Source of the DNA: Anabaena cylindrica PCC 7122
GTDB taxonomy: Bacteria; Cyanobacteriota; Cyanobacteriia; Cyanobacteriales; Nostocaceae
Length of the DNA: 64,000 bases
NCBI RefSeq assembly: GCF_000317695.1
Contig: NC_019771.1
Span: 3,414,001 to 3,478,000 of the forward strand
Reading direction: 5' to 3'
In this document: positions 16,360-25,200 of the stretch, one piece after another
How the letters are laid out: each line of letters begins with the position of its first letter
Position numbering within the stretch: the stretch's first letter is position 1
The notes under the pieces: generated by a model
What the model was told of the DNA's origin: nothing
The model's database searches: none
What the model saw: the letters and a program-made list of their open reading frames with translations, nothing else
Translations under genes and position numbers: made by a program

Positions 16360-16767
16360 CTATTGGCTTGTAACTAGCGATTTAGCGTTAAAAGTTTCCA
16401 TAAAATCAATACACCCGTGCATCTGCTGTTGCATAGTCTCAACATCAGTATGAAAGCATCGTCCATGACTTGATAGCACCCACTCAAAGGAGTAATTAGC
16501 CAATTTACGCATTGATTGAATTTGTTCTGACCAGGAATACCAGCAAAATTCATGAAAGGCCGCTAACTGGTGCAAGTCTTCTGACCAAGCAAGATGACCA
16601 CCGGTGAAGAGAAATTTATTTTTGTAGAGTAAAGCCGTATATCCTTTGGTGTTACCAGGAATAGAACTAATCAACAAATCTGGATTTAATTGCAACGGTA
16701 TATAACCTGTTATGTGTATTTTTGTATCACGTTCAAGACTACCAAAAGCAAGAGACTTACTAAGCAA
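16360..16767 (-). pseudogene. truncated MBL-fold metallo-hydrolase
   Basis: The 135 residues match the C-terminal half of a metallo-beta-lactamase-fold hydrolase: PGNTKGYTALLYKNKFLFTGGHLAWS, then LSSHGRCFH. In active members the first motif is PGHTKGH and the second TGDHLAW; here the metal-binding His is Asn, the second His is Tyr and the bridging Asp is Gly. The N-terminal HxHxDH half is absent, and the start at 16767 is arbitrary. Truncation plus loss of metal ligands indicates a decaying gene. The remaining 130 bp to 16898 are AT-rich without visible genes. Confidence 0.75.
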
Positions 16768-16907
16768 TTTAGCGTAAAAATATTAACCATATAAAATAAA
16801 CTCATGCCGCAACTTGAATTATTATTAATAATTCAGAAAACTGTATTTTTTGAACATAAAATCTGCTCAAAATTTGTCATTCTCAGTAAGTACCAAAGGT
16901 GATTTTT

Positions 16908-17921
16908 ATGGTAAGACGAGAATTTGACTATATTAGAGAATGTGGGAAAGTCAATAGTACCTCTGCCAAACCAGTATTTAGTATTCTATTAATTGGTGGA
17001 GCAGAAGGAGGAAGATCTGGAGAAGAGGCAGCCACTGAATGGTTTCTTAACAAAGCAGATCGAGGTAACTATTTAGTTCTTCGTTCCGGTGGAATTGGCA
17101 GACAAGCTGATTGGATTTGTGATCATTATAGAGATTTGATTACTTCATCTGCTGAACTTTCTATTGATAGTCGGGAAGCAGCCAATGATCCGAAAGTTAT
17201 CGAATACATCCGCGAAGCTGATGCTCTATTTATAGCTGGTGGTGATCAGAATGCCTATGAAGATTATTGGGAAGGTACAGCCGTAGAAGATGCAATTAAT
17301 TTTTTGATTAATGAAAAAAAAGTTCCTGTTGCTGGAACCAGTGCCGGTATGGCGATTTTGGGAGATTATTATTATGCACCTTCCCATCGAGGAGTACAGA
17401 GTTCAGAAATTTTAAATGATCCTTTTCACCACAACACAAAGGATATTTATCGCAATGACTTTATTAAAGTCCCATTTCTTAAAAATGTAATTACTGACAC
17501 GCATTTAGACCGACTTAATAAAAATCATTCGGAAACAAGATATGGGAGACTTTTTGGATTACTGGCTAGAGTTGTTCATGATAGCAATCAACTTTCAGTT
17601 TTTGCTATTGGTTTAGAAGAAGGTGCATTTGTTGCCATTGATGAAAAAGGAATTGCTAAGGTATTTGGCAATGGTTCAGGTAAAGGAGAAGATGCCTATT
17701 TTCTGAAAACTAACGGTATAGTCCCAGAACAGATGAAACATAATTTACCCTTAGTTTGGAATAATAACGGAAAAGCTGTTAAAGCTTATAAAATTGCAGG
17801 CACACCAGCAGGAAGCGGACAATTTGACCTCAACAATTGGTCAACTGCTGCTGGAGGAACTTGGGAATACTGGTTTACCACTGGTGGAAGCGCTGGTTTC
17901 AAAAGAAACCCAATCAATTAG
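16908..17921 (+). CDS. cyanophycinase-like peptidase (S51 family)
   Basis: A 337-residue type 1 glutamine amidotransferase-like serine peptidase. The ATG at 16908 is preceded by AAAGGTG at a good Shine-Dalgarno distance; a GTG nine bases upstream is less likely. SILLIGGAEGG (about residues 25-35), FIAGGDQNAYEDYW (about 105-118) and AGTSAGM with nucleophile Ser145 match cyanophycinase, which cleaves the cyanophycin polymer (Asp-Arg) to dipeptides. TDTHLDRLNKNHSETRYGRL is the usual substrate-side region. Standard CphB is about 270 residues; this protein has about 60 extra C-terminal residues (APAGSGQFDLNNWS...GGTWEYWF) of unknown role. No cyanophycin synthetase lies nearby, so this may be a paralogue with another isoaspartyl or peptide substrate. 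Confidence 0.85.
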   Translation: MVRREFDYIRECGKVNSTSAKPVFSILLIGGAEGGRSGEEAATEWFLNKADRGNYLVLRSGGIGRQADWICDHYRDLITSSAELSIDSREAANDPKVIEYIREADALFIAGGDQNAYEDYWEGTAVEDAINFLINEKKVPVAGTSAGMAILGDYYYAPSHRGVQSSEILNDPFHHNTKDIYRNDFIKVPFLKNVITDTHLDRLNKNHSETRYGRLFGLLARVVHDSNQLSVFAIGLEEGAFVAIDEKGIAKVFGNGSGKGEDAYFLKTNGIVPEQMKHNLPLVWNNNGKAVKAYKIAGTPAGSGQFDLNNWSTAAGGTWEYWFTTGGSAGFKRNPIN

Positions 17922-18082
17922 TCTGAAAATCTTGGATTTGTAGAAGTACGTCAGACAGGTTCTCATAAACAGTTTCGTCATGAAGACGCTAGAGGAACAA
18001 CTGTTCCATTTCACCAACTTTGCTACGGAAGATTGCGAGTGACATCAATTTAACAGTTGACGAAATGCTGGAAGCTTGCTGA
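17922..18082 (+). pseudogene. hicA remnant (HicA-type toxin, N-terminally truncated and frameshifted)
   Basis: Directly after the cyanophycinase-like stop, in the same frame, the sequence reads ENLGFVEVRQTGSHKQFRH then GTTVPFH, the dsRBD-like core of HicA toxins including the GSHKQF catalytic His. The reading then shifts frame (about 18010) to PTLLRKIASDINLTVDEMLE and a TGA at 18080, the usual HicA C-terminus. The start and roughly 20 residues are missing, and a small deletion removes the G-R-D-I-S part. No hicB is adjacent. It is too short and broken to be listed as a gene by ordinary calling. Confidence 0.8.
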
Positions 18083-18135
18083 TATATAGCCCTACCTTTC
18101 GCAGTAGTCGCAGAAAATCATAATCTCTTTCTTCC

Positions 18136-18165
18136 TCTTTGCGCCTCTGCGCCTCTGCGTGAGAC
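18136..18165 (-). repeat. dispersed CGCAGAGGCGCAAAG repeat
   Basis: GCGCCTCTGCGCCTCTGCGTGAGAC: minus-strand copy of the same GC-rich repeat as at 1863. With the hicA remnant and a HIP1 octamer (18206-18213) it accounts for most of 17922-18285 upstream of mutS. Confidence 0.85.
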
Positions 18166-18285
18166 ATCCATAATTCCACAACACCAAAAAATAAATAAAC
18201 TTTAAGCGATCGCACTCCCATCTCCCACATCACGTTATCATCGGGTATTGTGCCATAATCTGTGCCTAAACTCTCAGCATCTACC

Positions 18286-20865
18286 ATGACGACTCCGACA
18301 CCAGAACCCAATCAACCTAATACACCTCTTAGCGATACAAATCTGGTAGAAGACCGCAGCAAGCTGAGTAAGATGTATCAGCATTATGTAGAAATGAAGG
18401 ATAAATATCCTCATGCGTTGCTGCTATATCGCGTCGGTGATTTTTTTGAAACTTTTTTCCAAGATGCTGTCACAGTCTCCAGAGAACTAGAATTAGTTTT
18501 AACCAGTAAACACGGTGGTGAACTTGGTCGCGTCGCTATGACCGGTGTACCCCACCACGCTTGGGAACGCTACACAACCCTGCTGGTAGAAAAAGGTTAC
18601 GCTGTGGTGATTTGTGACCAAGTGGAAGACTCTGCTGATGCTATTGGTTTGGTAAAACGCGAAGTAACCCGCATCCTCACACCAGGGACTTTGCTAGAAG
18701 AAGGGATGCTCAAAGCAAGTCGTAATAATTACCTTGCTGCTGTGGTAATTGCGGCTAATCATTGGGGTTTAGCTTACGCAGATATATCAACTGGGGAATT
18801 TCTCACCTGTCAAGGTAGCGATTTAGAAAATCTTACTCAAGAACTAATGCGCTTGCAACCTTCCGAGGTACTATTTCCCACCAACGCCCCAGATTTAGGT
18901 ACTTTACTGCGTCCTGGGGAAACTTCCCCATCCCTTCCCCAATGTTTACCACCCACATTTTGCTATAGTTTGCGATCGCAACTTCCCTTTTCCCAAGCAG
19001 AAGCTAGAAGTAAATTATTGCAGAAATTCAAAGTGCGATCGCTTGAAGGTTTAGGATGTGAACATCTCCCCCTCGCTGTTCGCGCTGCTGGTGGACTATT
19101 GGAATATATCGAAGATACTCAAAAAGAAAATACCGTTTTTCTGCAACTATTACACACCTATACCCTGACCGATTATCTCATCGTTGACCACCAAACCCGA
19201 CGCAACCTAGAAATTACCCAAACCGTCCGCGATGGCACATTTCACGGTTCTTTATTATGGGCTTTAAACAGAACTAGTACTGCAATGGGTGGACGGGCTT
19301 TAAGAAGATGGTTGTTACAACCGCTACTTGATATTAAAGGGATTAAATCACGCCAAGATACTATTCAAGAATTAGTTACAAATACCCCTCTCCGTCAAGA
19401 TTTACGGCAGTTATTACGGCAAATCTACGATTTAGAACGTTTAACAGGTCGCGCAGGTTCAGGGAGAGCCAATGCACGGGATTTAGTCGCTTTAGCTGAT
19501 TCTCTCTCCCGGTTACCAGAATTATCATATCTAGCATCAGAGGCGCAATCCCCATTTCTCAAAGCTTTGCAAAAAGTACCCGCTGTACTGGAAGAATTAG
19601 CTAAAAAATTACAACTTCATATCGTAGAATCACCACCTATTTATCTCAAAGAAGGTGGTTTAATTCGTCCGGGGATAAATCCACAGTTGGATGAAAGAAA
19701 AGCGACTGTGGAAGGTGATCAACAATGGATTGCAAATTTAGAAGTTGATGAAAGGGTGAGAACGGGAATTCCAAATTTGAAGGTGGGATTTAATAAAACT
19801 TTTGGTTATTACATTAGTATTTCGCGTTCTAAATCTGACCAAGTTCCAGATAATTACATCCGTAAGCAAACTCTGACAAATGAGGAACGTTACATCACTC
19901 CTGATTTGAAGGAACGAGAAGCGCGAATTCTCACAGCTAGGGATGATTTAAATCAGTTGGAATATGAGATTTTTGCAGCTTTGCGGGAAGAGGTGGGTAG
20001 TCATGCGGAAATAATTCGGAATATTTCCCGTGCGGTAGCGGCTGTGGATGTGTTGTGTGGTTTGGCAGAATTGGCTGTACATCAAGGTTACTGTCGTCCT
20101 GAAATGCTTGCAGGGCGAGAGATTGAGGTTGTTGATGGTCGTCACCCAGTGGTGGAACAGTCTTTACCTGCTGGGTTTTTTGTGCCTAATTCTACGGGGT
20201 TGGGTGGAGAAACGAACCGCGAAGGCGCAGAGGACACGGAGGGGGAGAAGCCTGATTTAGTGATTTTGACGGGGCCAAATGCTAGTGGGAAGAGTTGTTA
20301 TTTAAGACAGGTGGGGTTAATTCAGTTGATGGCGCAGGTGGGGAGTTTTGTGCCGGCTCGGTCTGCTAGGCTGGGAGTGTGCGATCGCATTTTTACCCGT
20401 GTCGGTGCTGTGGATGATTTAGCAACTGGTCAATCTACCTTTATGGTGGAGATGAATGAAACTGCAAATATCCTCAATCATGCAACTGCTAAATCGTTGG
20501 TTTTGTTAGATGAAATTGGTCGCGGAACTGCAACTTTTGACGGTTTATCAATAGCTTGGGCTGTGGCAGAATATTTAGCAGTAGAAATTCAATCAAGGAC
20601 TATTTTTGCTACCCATTATCATGAGTTAAATGAACTAGCTAGTATTGTTCCTAATGTGGCTAATTATCAAGTTACAGTTAAAGAATTACCTGACCAAATT
20701 ATCTTTTTGCATCAAGTTCAACCAGGTGGTGCTGATAAATCCTATGGTATCGAAGCCGGAAGATTAGCCGGCTTACCAGCAGTGGTAATAAAGCGGGCAA
20801 AACAAGTAATGGGACAAATAGAAAAACACAGTAAAATTGCAATGGGTTTGCGTGAAGGACTTTAA
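18286..20865 (+). CDS. mutS: DNA mismatch repair protein MutS
   Basis: An 859-residue MutS1. I start at ATG 18286 (MTTPTPEP); a GTG eight codons upstream is possible. The mismatch-recognition domain has YRVGDFFETFFQDA (the Phe-x-Glu motif, GDFFE) at about residues 47-60. Connector, lever and clamp domains follow, then the ATPase: Walker A TGPNASGKS (about 662-670), STFMVEMNETANIL, Walker B LVLLDEIGRGTATFDG, and FATHYHEL. It recognises mismatches and recruits MutL. A copy of the GC-rich dispersed repeat is read in frame just before Walker A (TNREGAEDTEGEK, about residues 642-654), an insertion not expected in the family. mutL is not in the window. Confidence 0.97.
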   Translation: MTTPTPEPNQPNTPLSDTNLVEDRSKLSKMYQHYVEMKDKYPHALLLYRVGDFFETFFQDAVTVSRELELVLTSKHGGELGRVAMTGVPHHAWERYTTLLVEKGYAVVICDQVEDSADAIGLVKREVTRILTPGTLLEEGMLKASRNNYLAAVVIAANHWGLAYADISTGEFLTCQGSDLENLTQELMRLQPSEVLFPTNAPDLGTLLRPGETSPSLPQCLPPTFCYSLRSQLPFSQAEARSKLLQKFKVRSLEGLGCEHLPLAVRAAGGLLEYIEDTQKENTVFLQLLHTYTLTDYLIVDHQTRRNLEITQTVRDGTFHGSLLWALNRTSTAMGGRALRRWLLQPLLDIKGIKSRQDTIQELVTNTPLRQDLRQLLRQIYDLERLTGRAGSGRANARDLVALADSLSRLPELSYLASEAQSPFLKALQKVPAVLEELAKKLQLHIVESPPIYLKEGGLIRPGINPQLDERKATVEGDQQWIANLEVDERVRTGIPNLKVGFNKTFGYYISISRSKSDQVPDNYIRKQTLTNEERYITPDLKEREARILTARDDLNQLEYEIFAALREEVGSHAEIIRNISRAVAAVDVLCGLAELAVHQGYCRPEMLAGREIEVVDGRHPVVEQSLPAGFFVPNSTGLGGETNREGAEDTEGEKPDLVILTGPNASGKSCYLRQVGLIQLMAQVGSFVPARSARLGVCDRIFTRVGAVDDLATGQSTFMVEMNETANILNHATAKSLVLLDEIGRGTATFDGLSIAWAVAEYLAVEIQSRTIFATHYHELNELASIVPNVANYQVTVKELPDQIIFLHQVQPGGADKSYGIEAGRLAGLPAVVIKRAKQVMGQIEKHSKIAMGLREGL
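20211..20245 (+). repeat. dispersed GAACCGCGAAGGCGCAGAGG repeat inside mutS
   Basis: In-frame copy of the repeat seen at 62693-62721 and 7941-7973. It adds about 12 residues between the lever and ATPase domains of MutS, next to the Walker A strand. Confidence 0.85.
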
Positions 20866-20900
20866 TTATTTCATGTAAGAGACTAAATCAATAACTGTGT

Positions 20901-21725
20901 ATGAATTACTCATCGCTAAATGCTTATAAACAGAAGATTCTTAACGATTTCAACAACCGCCTAAACTACGAGAATGAGTTTCATAGACGAGCTGCCTCTC
21001 GATTAGTAGAATTAGCAAAATTACAACCAGGTCAGAAAGTTTTAGATGTCGCTACTGGCACAGGTCTAGCGGCTATTGCTGCGGCTCAAATTGTTGGTTC
21101 TACGGGTCATGTTTTGGGAACTGACTTTGCTTTGGGAATGTTGCAGCAAGCCCAGCAAAAAGTTGCAGCTTTAGGATTGACTAATATCATGTTTGATACA
21201 GTGGATGCAGATGAGCAAGAATTTGAGGAGAGGCAATTTGATGCTATTATGTGTTCATCTGCGATCGCCTACTTCACAGATATTCCCACATCACTTTGTC
21301 GATGGCATAATGCTCTAAAACCAGGCGGAATTGTCGCATTTTCCTGCCTTGCAGAAACCTCTCCAACCGCATCTGTTTTGTTTCGGGCAGTAGTTCAAAA
21401 ATACGGTATCACTATCCCAAATCCTAATGAATTACTCGGAACACATCAGAAGTGTTACCAAATACTGGAAACAATTGGCTTTGAAGAGATCGAAATTACA
21501 ACTGAGCAATTAGGCTTCTACTTGCAAGATGCTGAGATTGCGTGGAATGGTAATGCTAAGAGTGCATTTGGGCTTCAGGATGTGAAAATATCAGAGGAAG
21601 AATTAGAGCGTTGTCAGCAAGAATACTTTACAGAAATAAATAAAGCTGCAACTAAAGAAGGCTATTGGAATGATGTCACATTTTTCTTTGTAACAGCCCA
21701 TAAAGCCAGTGAAGCGATAACATAA
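20901..21725 (+). CDS. class I SAM-dependent methyltransferase
   Basis: A 274-residue methyltransferase of the UbiE/COQ5-like type. The SAM motif I is KVLDVATGTGLAAIAAA (about residues 45-62), motif II includes GTDFALGMLQQA, and motif III is ALKPGGIVAF (about 142-151). There are no TM segments. The substrate is unknown. It starts 35 bp after mutS on the same strand, so co-transcription is possible though no functional link is apparent. Confidence 0.85.
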   Translation: MNYSSLNAYKQKILNDFNNRLNYENEFHRRAASRLVELAKLQPGQKVLDVATGTGLAAIAAAQIVGSTGHVLGTDFALGMLQQAQQKVAALGLTNIMFDTVDADEQEFEERQFDAIMCSSAIAYFTDIPTSLCRWHNALKPGGIVAFSCLAETSPTASVLFRAVVQKYGITIPNPNELLGTHQKCYQILETIGFEEIEITTEQLGFYLQDAEIAWNGNAKSAFGLQDVKISEEELERCQQEYFTEINKAATKEGYWNDVTFFFVTAHKASEAIT

Positions 21726-21813
21726 TAACCCCAATGCACTTCTACTTAAGGTAGCTTCACCACCTAGTTTTACTAATCGAATATTTAGGAACGCAGAAAA
21801 CAAGATGAAATCC

Positions 21814-21847
21814 GTAACGCACCATGATCAAAGGCTTGGTGCGTTAC
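21814..21847. repeat. 11-bp-stem hairpin repeat (GTAACGCACCA/TGGTGCGTTAC)
   Basis: A perfect inverted repeat with a 12-nt loop, of a type that is common between cyanobacterial genes. It lies 90 bp after the methyltransferase stop and may act as its terminator. The rest of 21726-22237 is strongly AT-rich; a TTGACA at 21975-21980 has only a poor -10 partner, so I do not call a promoter. Confidence 0.7.
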
Positions 21848-22237
21848 CCTATCGTTCTAAGCATAGCCATGCCCAATAACAGATAGTACAGCCTGTTAGA
21901 AAAAATTGCTAATAGTGCCTATGATCTTTCATCAAATCTTTATTTATACTTTATTTTTCAGAAATGTATTCCTATTGACAGAATAAATGTTACAAATTAA
22001 ACAAATTATTCTAATGAAAATTTTATAACATTTATGCTAACTAAAATAATTAATCAAAAATATATAAAAAAAATACAAAAAATACAAAAAAATAACTTAG
22101 ATTTATAGGTGGCAAGCAGATTTTTTTTAGTAATGTATTAATGAATTTGGCGTTAATCATGACAAAAAAACTTGTATTATCGAGCAACCGCTAATCAAAT
22201 CAAATTTTTGTTACCCGTATTTATTAATCAACTCAAT

Positions 22238-25200
22238 ATGAAATTACTAAATCTAGAAGATTCATACCAACTTTCACCTCTACAGGAAGGAATGTTGTTT
22301 AATAGCCTAATTGCTCAACAGTCTGGAGTTGATATTGAGCAGGTTATTTGTTTAGTGCCAGAAAAAATTGATGTGAAAATATTTCAACAAGCATGGATTA
22401 AAGTTGTAGAAAGACACGCAGCTTTAAGAAGTAGCTTTGATTGGTCAAACGAAAATGAAGCACTACAACTAGTACATAAACAAGTAATTCTTTCTCTGGA
22501 AGAACAAAATTGGAGTAGCTTATCTGACACAGAACAAAAGCAGAAATTACGAACTTATCTTCAAAGCGATCGCACACTAGGTTTTCAGCTACATACACCA
22601 CCATTAATGCGTTTAGCATTATTTCAGGTAAGTGAATCTGCGTACCAATTTGTTTGGACTTTTCACCATGCTTTGTTAGACGGTCGGTCTTTACTCATCA
22701 TTTTCAAAGAAGTTCTTACCTTTTATCAGGCTTTTTCTCAAAGAGAGGATTTAGAAATCCTACAACCCCATCCTTATAAAAATCATATTCAATGGTTACA
22801 GCAACAAGACTGGTCAAAAAATGCAAGTTTTTGGCAGCAATTACTTAAAGATTTTACCGCACCAACTCCTTTGTTATTAGACCAAAATCCCCATAATAAA
22901 AGCGGTTTTGGAGAGCAAAAAATTAGATTATCAGCAAAAAATACTCAGATATTAGAAGATTTAGCACAACAAAATCAACTCACTCTCAATACCTTAATAC
23001 AGGCAGCTTGGGCTATATTATTGAGTCGTTATAGCGGTGAAAATGACGTTGTTTTTGGTGCAACTAGAGCTTGCCGTTATTCATCTGTCCCTGGTTCAGA
23101 ATCAATGGTAGGACAATTAACCAATACCCTACCAGTCCGGGTAAAAATAACAGGAGAAACACCTATACTTCCTTGGTTAAAAGAATTGCGATCGCAGTGG
23201 GTAACTTTGCGAGAATACGAACATACACCCCTAGTAAAAATTCAGAGTTGGAGTAATGTTCCTGGTGGAAGTTCATTATTTAATAGTCTTGTCGTCTTTG
23301 AAAATTACGAATTAAATCAGGCTTTGCATTCTCATGATGAAAGATGGCAAAACTTGGAAGTGCAGCTAGAAGAACAAACAAATTTTCCGCTGACATTAGT
23401 TGGTTATGCGGGAACAGAACTTTTACTAAAAATAAAATATGACCAACGCAGTTTTAACGATGATAAAATTCTGCGAATGCTGGGACATCTGCAAACCTTA
23501 TTATCCAGCATAGCCACAAATCCCCACCAAAATCTAGGAGAATTACCCCTATTAACAACAGATGAACAACATCAAATGTTAATAGAATGGAATCACACAG
23601 CAGCAGATTTTAATCAACAAATTTGTATTCATCAACTATTTGAATCACAGGTAGAAAAAACACCTACATCTGTTGCTGTTGTCTTCGGAAATGAGCAATT
23701 AACCTACCAAGAACTTAATTTTCAAGCAAATCAATTAGCACATCAACTCAAAGAACTAGGAGTCAAACCAGGAGTCTTGGTTGCCGTTTACCTAGAACGT
23801 TCCTTAGAGATAATTTCCGCAGTTTTGGGAATTTTAAAAGCTGGCGGTGCTTATGTACCCTTAGAACCCAGTTTTCCCCAAGAACGTATTCAATTACTCC
23901 TGTCTTCACTGCAAATTAATTGTCTAGTTACCCAAACTAAGTTATTACCTAAAATTCAGGAACTAGAAACACAGCTTCCCGCACTACAACACTTAATTTG
24001 TTTAGATAAATGTGCCGCTAAACAATCGGGAAATCAGCAAATATGGAATCGTTCCTATCTAGATCAATTACCTCAAAAAAACTTAAACACCTCTGTTAGT
24101 TCTGATGATATTGCCTACATAATTTTTACATCAGGCTCTACAGGAACACCAAAAGGTGTAGTTGTTCGTCATCAACCTGTGATCAATCTCATTTCCTGGG
24201 TTAACAAAACATTTAATGTTAATTCCTCTGACCGAATTTTATTTATCACATCTTTGTGTTTTGATCTATCAGTTTATGACATATTCGGACTTTTAGCCGT
24301 AGGTGGTTCTATTCGGGTTGTGTCTAATCAAGATGTTAGAGATCCAGAAGCTTTATTAAACATTATTTGCCATGAACCAATTACTTTTTGGGACTCAGCA
24401 CCCCCAGCATTACAACAGTTAGCTTCCTTGTTCCCCACAGTTAAATCTAGTAATTGTCATCCCTTGTTGCGGTTGGTATTTATGAGTGGTGATTGGATAC
24501 CAGTCACATTACCAGACTTACTAAAAACTACATTTCCAGAAGTGGAAGTAATTAGTTTAGGAGGAGCAACCGAAGCCACAGTTTGGTCTAATTATTATCC
24601 CATTGGCAAAGTAGAAGCACATTGGAAGAGTATTCCCTATGGTAAACCTATCCAAAATGCACAATATTATATTCTGGATTCTTACCTTAATCCTTGTCCC
24701 ATTGGTGTAGCGGGGGATTTGTATATTGGTGGAGTTTGTTTAGCTTCTGGTTATTTAAATCAACCGGAACTGACAGCACAAAAATTTATTCCTAATCCCT
24801 TTAGTAAAAATCCCGAATCACGACTTTATAAAACTGGAGATTTAGCTCGCTATTTCCCAGATGGTAATATTGAATTCTTGGGACGAATTGACCATCAAGT
24901 AAAAATTCGTGGTTTCCGCATTGAGTTGGGAGAAATTGAAGGTGTACTCGCACAACACCCCGGAGTAGAAGAAACAGTAGTTATCGCTAGGGAAGACGAA
25001 CCAGGATGTAAGCGACTGGTGGCTTATATGGTGCTAAATCAACAATATGCACCCAAAAATATGAATGAATTACGGCAGTTTCTACAAAAGAAATTACCAG
25101 AGTATATGATTCCTTGTACCTTGATACCCATTAACTATATTCCATTAACAGCTAATGGTAAGATAAACCGTTCGGCTTTACCCATACCTGACCAAACACG

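Noticed and set aside
18045..18311. 88-codon open frame on the minus strand before mutS
   Set aside because: It runs through the hicA remnant in antisense and through the GC-rich repeat (reads HAEAQRRKEEE); this is a repeat-derived frame, not a gene.
21975..22003. TTGACA with possible -10 upstream of the NRPS
   Set aside because: The -35 is perfect, but the best -10 at the right spacing (TAAACA) is poor and the region is very AT-rich, so chance is likely.
22172..22237. N-terminal extension of the NRPS from a TTG start
   Set aside because: The extra 22 residues show no condensation-domain similarity, and the ATG at 22238 begins right before the conserved C-domain start.
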